NCBI GenBank assembly: GCA_905221605.1
Contig: CAJNDS010002155.1
Coordinates: 248,001 to 312,000, forward strand
DNA from: Symbiodinium natans
Taxonomy: Eukaryota > Sar > Dinophyceae > Suessiales > Symbiodiniaceae
DNA length: 64,000 nucleotides
Reading direction: 5' to 3'
The notes beneath the pieces were generated by a model. It was not told where the DNA came from, searched no databases, and saw nothing but the letters and a program-made list of their open reading frames with translations. The translations under genes were made by a program, and so were the position numbers. Positions within the stretch are counted from its first letter, which is position 1; each line of letters begins with the position of its first letter. Positions 11,761 through 22,700 of the stretch are shown one piece after another.

Positions 11761-11892
11761 GGAGGGGGCCCGGAATTAGGGGGCACCTTATTGGGGTCCT
11801 TATGATAAGGGAATCCTACTGCGTGGGCGACTATCTTAGGGGGCCCCGTGTTTTTGTAAACCTCCGCATAGACGGGGTTCTGTAGGGGAGAC
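11761..11892. mobile_element. Family D element
   Basis: Contains TTAGGGGGCACCTTATTGGG followed by GTCCTTATG, as in the spliced copy at 17835-17926, with GGGGCCC-type arms at both sides. No exon recognised on either side. Confidence 0.5.
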
Positions 11893-12612
11893 CCAAAACC
11901 CTAAACCCTAAACCCTCCTCGGTCCACTGCTTTGAGAACCAATCTGACCAAGCCCTTGGTGGAAAGTGTCGGGGCGGGCCCTAAACCCTAAACCCTAAAC
12001 CCTAAACCCTATAAACCCTATTTGCAGCCGAATTATGGGGGGCCCTGGACTCTGCCCATATGGTGCAGTCTCAGGAGCTCCAGACTCAGAAACCTCAACA
12101 AGCTTCGGCTTGAGAAGGATTTGGGGTCTAGGGCTTCTGCAGCACCATCTCCGAAGGGTTTAGGGTTTAGGGTTTCGAGCACTGCGCAGGGGTTTTCGGC
12201 TCCCATGGCTCTGAACCAGCATGCTGAGGGTGGGGGGGCTCCTTTCCGATTAGAATCTCCTCTCAGCTTCCAGGCCCTAGACCGCATGGAGATTTTGAGC
12301 GTGAACATTCTCAGAAGTCCCCCCCCCCCCCAAAAAAAAAAAAAAAGCTGTCCCCATGATTTTTTTCGGAGCCCTCTCAACAAGGGCAGCCCTATCTGCT
12401 CGGAAGATCCCCACATCAAGGTCCCGAAACCCCCCAGCGGACAGTCCCCAAATCCACGGCCCCCAGTTTCTTAGAAGTAGCGCCCGATGCAGACCCAAAA
12501 CACTAAACCCTGAACCCGAAGCCCTAAACCTTAAACCCTAAGCCCTAAGCCCTAAGCCCTAAGCCCTAAACCCAATCCCTAAACCCTAACCCTCAGTCCC
12601 TCATTCCCTACG

Positions 12613-13793
12613 AAGAACCAGCCAGTCTGCAGAACCCAAGAAGCCACAGCAATGCCGGTAGCAGAGGGGATCCGATGGAGGCCACCACGAGCTGGATGGA
12701 CTGCACTGGCACCTACAAAGGTGGATATTTAGGGTTTAGGGTTTAGGGTTCATAGGGTTATAGGGTTATAGGGTTATAGGGTTCAGGGTTTAGAGTCTAG
12801 TGTTTAGGGATATCCGTCTGGGTCAAAGCCAGCCCTAGTGGTGCGACCATTTCAGAAAAGATGGTGCTGATGCCTGCCATGGTCAGGCAGAATGCTCTCC
12901 TCTACTAGCGGCTACGGTAACCATGGTGCCGACCGCGAAGCGTTTCTCGCGCCTTCTCGTAGACCTTCCGTAGCAAGCCATAGTCATTGAGAGCCAGGGC
13001 CAGGATCATAGCACGAGAGATGTCTCCCTCATCGAGCGCCTCACTTAAGATGCATTCCAGAAGAATTATAAGGCATCGGGGGCATGGTTACAGGGCTACA
13101 GTGGGGCGTGGCATGGGTGCCGCTCAGTTGCCTTCAGCACCGCTGGTGCCGACACAGCTTTGGTCAGCATCTGCGGTACAAAGCGGCTGGTCTCTGACCC
13201 GTAGATACCAGAAATCCCTGCCATGCCCATTCCACCGTCCTGATGAGGGGAGAGCAGCTCGGCACATTCTGCACGCCTAGCAGGTCTGCACCGGACTTCA
13301 AAGAGTCCTAACAGTCCTGAATAGGGATAATAAGAGGCGGGTACTACTATACTCCCTACTAAGGACTGTTAGCATAAAGGGGAACATGCCAATGTGTGGG
13401 TAAAAGCCCCAAGGTAAGTCCACCCGCGGAGGCTAGACTCTCACGCTCGCAATGGGGAGCCGAGGGTATGGACTCGTGCCATGGGTCTACAGTCGTGGGA
13501 TGCTGTGATATTCAGCATCAAAATCATGTACTTCATTGTACTTCCTTGATTCATTGTACTTCCTGATCCTTTTCTGAGGGTAACACATTGCACGGTCGAG
13601 AAACCCTTCTGTCCCAACCCATTCTACAGTGACTTTTGCCTGCAGACACTCCTGACAGTAGACGAACACGCCGTGGGTAGTGGCTACCGCAAACTGCTGG
13701 GAGTCCGCAGAGAACGCGACATCCCAAACGTGCAACTCCTTCTCCGTGTAGGCATCCTGGACAGACGCCCTGCTTATGGTGCAGGGAAGGCCT
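12613..13793 (-). CDS. PWP2: PWP2 3' exon cluster (last blade and start of C-terminal helical domain)
   Basis: Exons 13793-13657 (LPCTISRASVQDAYTEKELH, then FSADSQQFAVATTHGVFVY), 13217-13132 (SRFVPQMLTKAVSAPAVLK), 13039-12953 (ALDEGDISRAMILALALND) and 12712-~12613 (VPVQSIQLVVASIGSPLL). Joined, they follow the PWP2 order: last WD blade, the F-P--L----V segment, R-A----A--LN, then the -VP---I--V motif. Phases join without adjustment (137, 86 and 87 bp exons). The upstream partner exon lies 13.7 kb away at 27637-27542 and is phase-compatible through a GC-AG junction (SR|GLP). The final C-terminal exons below 12.6 kb were not recognised. Confidence 0.75.
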
Positions 13794-16700
13794 CTGGAGC
13801 TACTTAGGGTTTAGGGTTTAGGTGTCAGCGGCTGGCATATATATATATATATACATATGTACATCAAAACTCGCTGCCCCCAGACGCGGAATGCGATCCT
13901 CAACATACCTTAGGCCTTCCTGTAGCCTTAAGAACCCATGGGTTCGGCCTTCCCATGGAGGGCTAACTATCGCCCCACGGGTTGCGGCTATGAAAACTTG
14001 GGGCCTGTTCGTGGGACTGCTGCTGGATGGGTTTAGGCTTCAGGGTTTAAGGGGGCCTCTCTCTCTCTCTCTCTTTTAAGGGGGCCTACATCGTAAAAAA
14101 AGAGTACATTCCCACTACACGCATTCTAAGACGAGCCGGAGCCCGGCCGTTTTCTCTTCTCAGACCCTGCAAGACTCTATCCTTGAGCCGACTCTAGATA
14201 GCCCCAAGTCAAAAAAAGGGATTTAGGGTTTAGGGACATGGGCCTTCAAAAAATGGTCTCACATCTCTGTTGTAGATGTATGCCTGGCCCTGTTGTTAGA
14301 GTCATGCAGATCTCCTTGCAGAAGATTGGCTTTTCGCGGAGGGGTTGCCCCAAAGAGAACAGCTTTGTGACAAGCCGGCCCTATTTCACAGAAAGATGCC
14401 GGGGGCTGATGCTGCGCACGTTGAACTGTTTAAGTCGCCGCCCGCTACTATTCTTGCCACCCGTCTAGCGCCGCCCGCTAGGGTAGGCTGGAAGGAACCC
14501 CATGTTTGACTCAGGCAGGTTCTCAAAACGACAGATAGAATACTTCCGCAGGAGCCAAAATAAGTACCCAAACATGGCTCCACGTTGTTCCTCCACTCCC
14601 TCAACAGCCCTTGGAAGTGCCAAAAGCACATCAGAAGACGCCCGCAAGAGGCTTTTGAAGGCCTGGGAACCACGCCAAGAGGCCCGCAAGAGGCTTTGGA
14701 AGGCTCCGGAGGCTGCTATTTAGAGGACCAAGGCACGCCAAGAGCCCAGAGGCCCCAAGAAGCCACCCTAAGAAGACGCGAGGGCCAAGAAACCCAAACG
14801 CCAAGAGGTCGCCTCAAACGGGCGCGCAAATGCTGTCTTAAACATGATCCCCCGCAAATATTCTAGGCGTGGGTTCCCCAAGAAACGTGGAAAAAGCCTC
14901 AAATCCCCGAAAAAAAAACGAAACCCGAAATCTATCTGTACAAGGATGACTACACACACACACCCTAAACCCTAAACCCTAAACCCATGTCTCTCTCGGC
15001 TCCTTGGCCTCGCCTACAGACACTCCAGGCAGTGAGCTGACCTGACGCTTCTGCTGCCGCTGCCGTGACACCTCCAGGTTGAGATTAGGGTTTATAGGGT
15101 TTAGGGTTTAGGGTTTAGGGTTTCGGGTTTAGGGTTTAGGGTTTAGCGTTCAGGGCATATAGGGTTTCGTTAGGGTTTCGTGGGTTCAGTTCACAGTGAC
15201 AGGGTTATGTAGGGCCGTCAAGGTTTAGGGGCGTTGGGAGACCTCAGTGGCTCTGAGCTATCGTTTTCGGAGTTGCAGGGGTTTACAAGCTTCACCAACA
15301 CCCTAAACCCTAAACCCTAAACCCTAAACCCTAAACCCGAAAGAAAATGTATTTCGCGGCTTCAGCTCCATAACGTCTGAACTTCTGGCCTCAGTCATTC
15401 AGGGCTACACCGATCAGGTGACCAAGCAATGCAAGCGTCACACATCATGCAAGACCTCTGAGTACCAAGCCATATAGAGGAAGGGGAAACGGAGAGAGAG
15501 AGAGAGAGAGGGAGATAGAGAGAGAGAGAGAGAGCGAGAGGGAACAAAAACATGTTTGAAAGCTTCAACATCATTATATGGGATGCCCAACAGCCGCAAC
15601 TTCTTTCTGCGCAAAACAAAAATCAGTTTGGCGACTCCCATTAACCTTGAAATGACCAAAAAATTAACGCATTTGGAATTCCGATACTTCAGGTACCGGT
15701 ATTGTGGAACATGGTGAAACGACTTGAAACACTCCTCTGCCCGAACATCGTCGCAGGTGAAACAAACGACTTTTAAAAGGTCTCAGCATCACCAAAATTG
15801 CTCGCCGAAAGCTTGCTGGACATAAAGCGCGAACCACATCGTCACAGTGCGCGGTACTGTATGCACGAAAAAGCGCACGCTTGAAGGATGTGAGGCCATG
15901 ACTTGATTCAAACAGTCTCGCCCATGAAACCATCAAACAGTGCCAATGATGCCACGGTCGCGCATTCCTCTTTCTGACCCCAGAAGGCCTGTAGCAAGAA
16001 CTCTGGCGTCTTCTGCTCCAAAGCAAAGTCTGCCGCGCACAAGCCACGCGAGTTTCGGATGTCGATCCTAGCGCCGGCGGCTATCAAGATTGCTGCGCCA
16101 TCGTAGTGGCCGGACATGATAGCGGCCATGAGGGGCGTGCTGTCCGGAATGTGAAAGCACAGGTGTGTAAGAGGCGTGACATGACCCAACCTATAGCGAA
16201 GAGCATGCATCGTAACCATCATCCCAAAGGGGCTGAGCAGCGGGTAGCCGTTTCGATGGTCTACATCGGCTCTCAGATCAATGAGTCGCTGGACTACCTC
16301 TGCCTGGCCTCGGAACATGACCTGGGTAGCCCAGGAACCATCTTATGATAAGGGCACCCTTTCTTGGGTTGGTTGTTTTTTTTCAGGGAAACCGTAAACA
16401 AAAAAAAGGGTAAAGGGTACCACTGGGCTACCAAGTTACCGAGGAATAGAGGGCGTGAGAAAGGGTGGCGCAGCCAAAGGCTTCACGCCCAGCTTGCGCA
16501 ACAAGCTCATCCAAGGCACCCACAGCCCCAAACATGCAAGCCAGGCTCACCTGTACTCCCCTTAGAACCTGAATAAAAATCATATGTAAAATACCCTCTT
16601 GGGGTTTATATAAACCAAAAACCAAAAAGAATTCCCAAAGGAGAATGCAGTCACAGTGGGAGTCCCGAGTGGGTCCGTGGCCAAGGGGCTGCAGCCAGCC

Positions 16701-19700
16701 AGGCACAGGAGCCGCACACCCTCCGAATTATCTCCCACACAAGCTGAGGTGAGGCCCCATCCTCCATCTGCCCGAGCCTTGGCCCCCAGCAGTATGCGGA
16801 CGGCGTCGTTGTTCCGGTGGCGCAGGCACAAGTCCAGAGGCACGACGCCTGCCATGGCCCCATGCTTCGGGTTGGCCTTCTTGGCCTGAGGATGGCCCTG
16901 AAAACCCTCTGAAATTATATTCCTAACTCTGATCCTCTTCAACCCAAGAAGGGAAAATATACACATATCCCAAGGGCTCACCGAGTGGCTGTGCAGTGCA
17001 GATCAGCTTGCTGCTTCAGGAGCTCTTGGATCAATGCAGGCTCACCGCGAAGAGCAGCATAGTGCAGCGGCGTCCATCCGCAGGAGTCCCTGTCGTGAAT
17101 CGTCTGAAAGCCATTCTGAAACAAGAAGGCCGCAACGTGGGGTGCATCCGAGCTATTCAAATGAGGCTCTGCCGGGACTATGTCGTACTGTGGCTGCTCT
17201 ACGAACCCTCGCAGCAGCACGGGCTGAAGGTTCAGTAGCACCCGATATCCGAGAATGTCTTGTGCTTTCAGCAGCATGAGCAGCTTCCTGCGCAGGGCTG
17301 TCTGCAGAACTGGGCCCAGCTGTAGTCGGTCCGCGGCCAGTTTAAATTTGCCCTCCCCCGGGGGGACACCGAAAAAACCCAACGAGCTGGCGAGCTCGAA
17401 CTGCGTCTGGCTTTTGATCCTGGGTGTTGCTTGCAAGCCCTTTGCAAATCATGTATGAATAGGTTCCCTGAAAAAGGGAAAGAAGGGAAACTCACAGCTA
17501 TCCCAAAGCAATACCCAGGATCACGATCCACGACCCATCTTCCGAAAGCTGCCTGAAAAGCCTCTCCATGCAGCACCATCCTTCGGTGGGGATTCGCGCG
17601 GCCGCGCAAACAAAAAAGTTGAGAAGACACCGTTGTCTTCTTCATTTTTTCTTAGTTTTGAGTTTACCCTTTCTTACAACATCGGGTTGCAGTATGAGGG
17701 CCCAGATATCGAAGCAACAGCGATTCCCAACTTGGGTGCCCGAGCATCCTCTTTCTGCCCAGGTCCCCCACGTGAACACCTTGCGCAGGCTCGGGGACTT
17801 GATCACCGGGGTGAGGATGAAGAAGAAAGAGCACCTGGAGGTGTCCGAAGTTAGGGGGCACCTTTTTGCTGGGGGTCCTTATGTCAGAGGGGAGCCATGG
17901 GGTCTATTTATTTGGGCACCCCCCACCTGGTGATGTAGCCTGGGATTGAGTTGATGGCATGTCTGCATTCGGTCTCTTTCAGCTGCGGGCAGGAGAAGTA
18001 GTCGTACCAGAAGAACCTGGATAGTATTAAAACATCAAATTATTCCTTCCTGAGTTTAAGTACCCTTAAAGAGGCAAAATGTTACCCCACAATGACAAAG
18101 GAACAGCGGTGCGAAAGTGAGCTCGGAGGTGTGCATCGAAGCATCGCACACAAGCATCTCGTTGTGAATGTCGTGGTAGATATGCATCTTCTGGGCCATC
18201 ATATGCCTGTCGAGCTCTCTAAAACACGAGACCCAAAACTCAGACAAGAAGGTAACGGAATCAGAATACCAACCCTAAACCCTATAAACCCTAAACCCTA
18301 AAAATTAAACCCTAAACCCTAAACCCTAAACCCTAAACCCTAAACGCGAACAACACATACAACCCCAATGGCAGGCCTCACGGCATCCTGAAGCACAGAC
18401 ATTTGCCGAAACTCAGGGTCAGGGTGGTCTTCTCCAACCTTGGGTCACCAAAACAGGGTTTAGGGTTTCGGGTTTCGGGCTTCCCGACTACCCCCCTACT
18501 ACCCCCCTACTACCCCCCCCTACCCCCCTACTACCCCCCTCAAAACAACCCCCCCCCCCCCCCTCCGCCCCCTGCGTACCTCCCTTGAAGTAACCTTACT
18601 TTGGCTGAATTATCCCCAAAACAGCCTGAATTATGGGGGGGGGAACCTTGCAGAGGCGGGTAGCAGCACATGAACCCCAAAAAGGGTTCAGGGTTTAAGG
18701 GGTTTTATGGTTCACATACCTTTGTAGGGGGTTATCGTAGTATAGGGCAAAAGGAGCAAACAGATGCTGTCCTCAGACCTCCACCCCTACTCGCCTTCCA
18801 TCTCCCGCCAAATCATTCTCAACCCGCTTAAATCCACAACACAAACTCGCAAATGCTCCTCTTGAGAGGACGAGAAATAAAGGAGCAGAGAAAGCAATAT
18901 ACGTAAGGTGAAGATGGACAGGAAAAGATACGAGAATACAAGCAAATCATGTATCATTCCGAGTTGTGTGATTATGATATGAAGAAGTGTAAGAAAACAC
19001 TACACGAAAACCACCAATACGTCTTACAGAGAAAAGTCTGAACAGTGAAAAAAACTGGAGCGACCTGATGAACGGGACATGTATTACGGTCTTGCATATT
19101 TCTTTTGCTTGACACGAAAGACGAAAGAAATAGATTATGACTGGTATAAGCATGTATCCAGCGAAGAACACAACACAGCAAGGTCAGATGGTCTAAGTTA
19201 TGTGGTATAAGTATATAAAATCTATAACTTATATCATTTTCCAGCTATTGTTTTGTGGATTTAGTAGGCAGGTTGAGAATGCTTTGGCGGGAGATGAGAG
19301 GCGAGTAGGGGTGGAGGTCTGAGGCCAGCATCTGCTTGACCCCAATCTTGGGGTTCATTGGGTTTAGGGTTTAGGGTTTAGGGTTTAGGGTCGCCAAGGA
19401 ACCCATTGATGAGACACGAAGACGGCCTTCCCCATGTACTTGGCAAAAGGCACAAGCATGTTTCTCTCCTGCGGGCGTCACCAAAACACCGCGTCTCACT
19501 CCTGAACCTACGGCAAGGGTCACGGAGGAAAAGAAGGTCAAGAAAACCGAAATGCAGCGTTAAATGCTGATTGGCAGCTTCCAGAGACAAACATGGGCAC
19601 AGGATTCTGCGTTGCACACAAATTCCGAGTGCAATCGTGGGTTTTGTTGGACGATGGTGGTTCCGGATAGCGGAAACCCAAACACAACATGCCTTCCCAA

Positions 19701-22700
19701 GCACAGCACAAAACTCGAAATTGAAAGAAGCAACAAAACTAAGCCTTCTGGTCCACTTTAGCATTGGGTTCTTGGAGTTGCCGTTTGAATTCTATTAACG
19801 TTGGAGGAAAGAAAGGAACAAAGAGAATGCCTGAGAGAGCCAAGGAAGGCTCAACATGTGAGATAAGTAAACATCTTGTGGATCACGGGGGTGGGGGGGG
19901 GGGGGCCAATACGCATGTGTACAATTGTATACATATGTACGCATGCATCTCTTCTTTTCTTCTGCGTGTATGTCTGTCTGTCTCTTTCTTTCTTTCTTGG
20001 GGGCGTGGGGGCGAACCCCCTGGCTGTGCGCCTGCCCCGGTATTCGGGGTTCCTTTGTCGGTAAAGCTCGGGAGACAAGGTCAGGCTTGGCGCTTAAATT
20101 CCGTGCTGCCCCAATCCTTAAGGGTCCTTAGTTCCCCCCCCCCCCCCGCGCCATTCCCTTCCGTTTCTCTCCCTGGCTGGTACCATCCAGCTTGCGAACT
20201 GCCGGGGCCTTTCAGAAACTGTCGGAAGCTAGGTCAGCGACTACCACCCTCTGGGCCCCCTACACGATTTCATAGCCCCCGGAGTTCAGTGCAGTGAAAC
20301 GAGTTAGCCTTCTGTGGTCTCAAACAGGCTGGCCCCCTAAACTCCCCAAAGCAGCCCCAAATCAACCCGAAGTCCTACCCTCGAAGCGCCTGGAAGTGGA
20401 ACCTGAAAACTCCCAGCCCCCACAACGGCTTACTCACTCTACTTTGCTGTGCTATGGCTCCGTGCGAGGGTAGACTGGGCCCCCTCATGTTGGAAATTCC
20501 TACTGCCAGTGCCCCCCTGTACTTAGTCAACTGCTAGTGCCCCCCTGTACTTAGTCAACCCCCGCGTGGGCTCGTCTACGCCTGTGCTCCTCTGCTACAT
20601 TCAGCAGGTCAATGCCCCCGGGGGGCTCAGTACGTCTGCGCCGGTGTGTTTCATCTTCGTCCCCCGCTTCGTCTTCTTCTTCTTCTCCCGCTTCTGTCGT
20701 GAGGTGCTTGTACTGGTAGCTTGACCCCCCACTCCTGGACCTTCTGGTGCGCTGGCCGAAAGCCAGCCTCCGACGCTGCTTGGACCGCCTTCTATTTGCG
20801 GCTATCCCCATTTGGGCTTCCCACCTTCTCCTCATCGTCTGCGGCTGCGGGTAGCTACTAGGAGGCGGGGGTTGCCATGCTTGCGTCGGTGGCGTGAGTG
20901 GTGCACCCCCATCTATCCCCTGTTCCGAGCTGGTTGCTCCCCCTGTTCCCCCTCCTGCTTCCAGCGTGACGATTGCCTCGATCTTCTCCCTGCCATTATC
21001 GCGATCTGGTAGTAGGTCTCGGTCTCGTTGGTTGGTTTCGCCCCCAGCGTGGCCCCCTCTCGTCGCAGCCCCCACCCGTGCAGCCCCCTCGCTTCCGCCT
21101 CTCCTTCTCCTGGCTTCTCCTCCCGTGCTTGGTGGCGGTGGTGGTGGTGCCGTGTGTCGTGGTGGTGGTTGTTGTTGTGGTGGTCGTGGCTGCTGCGGTG
21201 GCCACGCCGGTGGTGTGGGTTGTTGTGGTGGTTCTGGCGTGTCTTCGATGGCCAAGAGGTCAGCCCCCCAGAGGTTGTGGCACCACTCATTGAGTGCTTG
21301 TAGCGCCGCTTCGAGTTGTTCTTGTACTTCCCCCCCGGTGAACGGCATCAGCCTCTGGAGGATGTGACGCGCTCGCACAATGGGGTGGCCCGTTGGCTGG
21401 AGCTGGTTCCCAGGGTTTGGTCCCGGTGGTGCTTCTTCTCCCCCCGCTGCTAGCGCCAGGGCATCGGCCGGATGCACCTCCCCCCCTTCCGTCCCCCGGT
21501 TGTGTTGTGTTGCCAGGGCACTCGCCTCCCCCCCCAGGCACGCTTCCATGTGGTGTTGTGCTTGTTGTAGGTGGTGGCTTGCTTGCGGGTGCGTCGGGTA
21601 GCTTGCCGCTATGAGCAGCTCCTGTTCGGCTTGCGGTGCTCTAGCTTCTGCCATGGATTGGAGTGCCCAGCTGCTGGTCCTTACCACCGTCCCCAGCCAC
21701 CTCCTCCCCTGTCTTAGCAGCCCCAGGATTGCCCCCACATCCTGTATCCTCTCCTCCGCGTTCAGTGCCCCCCAGCCCATACGGACGTGCTGTGCCAGCC
21801 TGATTGCTTCTTCAAAGTTGGTGGTGCCTCCTGTGTGGTGGGTCCACCCCCCCGTTGCTGTGGTGTCGTTGTCTTGGGCCGGGCGCGGTGGTGGTGGGTT
21901 GCTGCTGTCAGGGTTGTTGATGGGCGACGGCGGCCGTTGCTCCGCTAGCCTGGTTTGTGGCCTGGTGCTGCTGCTCGCGGGTTCCTCTCCTCCCCCCGGC
22001 TCCATATCTTCTGTGTGGTTGTTCACCAGCTGTGGTCCCGTTGCCCCCCCTTCCCCTGTCCATGCCTGCAGGCATTCTAGGGCATTGGTCAGGTGGCTGT
22101 GCCCTGACTGTAGGGTGTTGGTGACTGCGTCGGTGGTAGCTTGGGTGCCGGTTGTGTGCTCCTGGAGGGCCTCGAGGGCTGCTTGGATGTATGTCGCGGC
22201 TGTCGTGGCCCCTCTTGCTCGGGCGTCTAGCTGGGGTTTGTGGCGCTTGGTTGCTTGCTCTTCTGGTGGCTGTTGTTTCCTCTTCCTGTCTCCTCTGCCC
22301 CCGCTCTTCCTGCCGCCTGACCTGCCCCCTCCCCTCCCTCTTCCTCGGCTCTTCTGGACCATGCAGTTGTCCTCCTCTTCCGCTTCTGCCTCCGCTGCCA
22401 GCTGTTCTTGTGCTTGTCGCCGCGTGCGGGGTGTTCCCTCCGGTTGAGGGGGCGGTGAGGGTGGTGGTGGCGTGGGTGGCGGTGCTGGCATCGTTGGTGG
22501 TGTGGCTGCCGGCTTCCGCTTTGGTGCTGGGTCAGAGGGCCGGCTCCCACTTTGCTGTGGGTAGGCTTGTGTTGCTGGTGGTGTTCCTGTGTTCTGGGGG
22601 TGTGGTTGTTGTTGCTGCTGGCTTGGTGGTTGCTGATGGCCCGAACTGGACGCCCCCCCTTGTTGGTAGTTGGGTTGCGGTGCGTCTGGCCCCCGCTGGT

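Larger units (their letters stand above)
8850..12600. other. Repeat-rich stretch below the last PWP2 exon recognised
   Basis: Contains poly-G (8987-9009), telomeric arrays (9486-9584, 10200-10360, 10667-10700, 11980-12020, 12530-12590), family A (10002-10088), C (10786-10915) and D (11761-11892) elements. The remaining PWP2 C-terminal exons ought to lie here or below, but I could not identify them. Confidence 0.5.

Noticed and set aside
17268-17645. 125-codon minus-strand ORF overlapping the ankyrin gene
   Set aside because: Wrong frame of exon 17580-17523; the frame with GWCCMERLFRQLSEDGSW joins both neighbours in phase.
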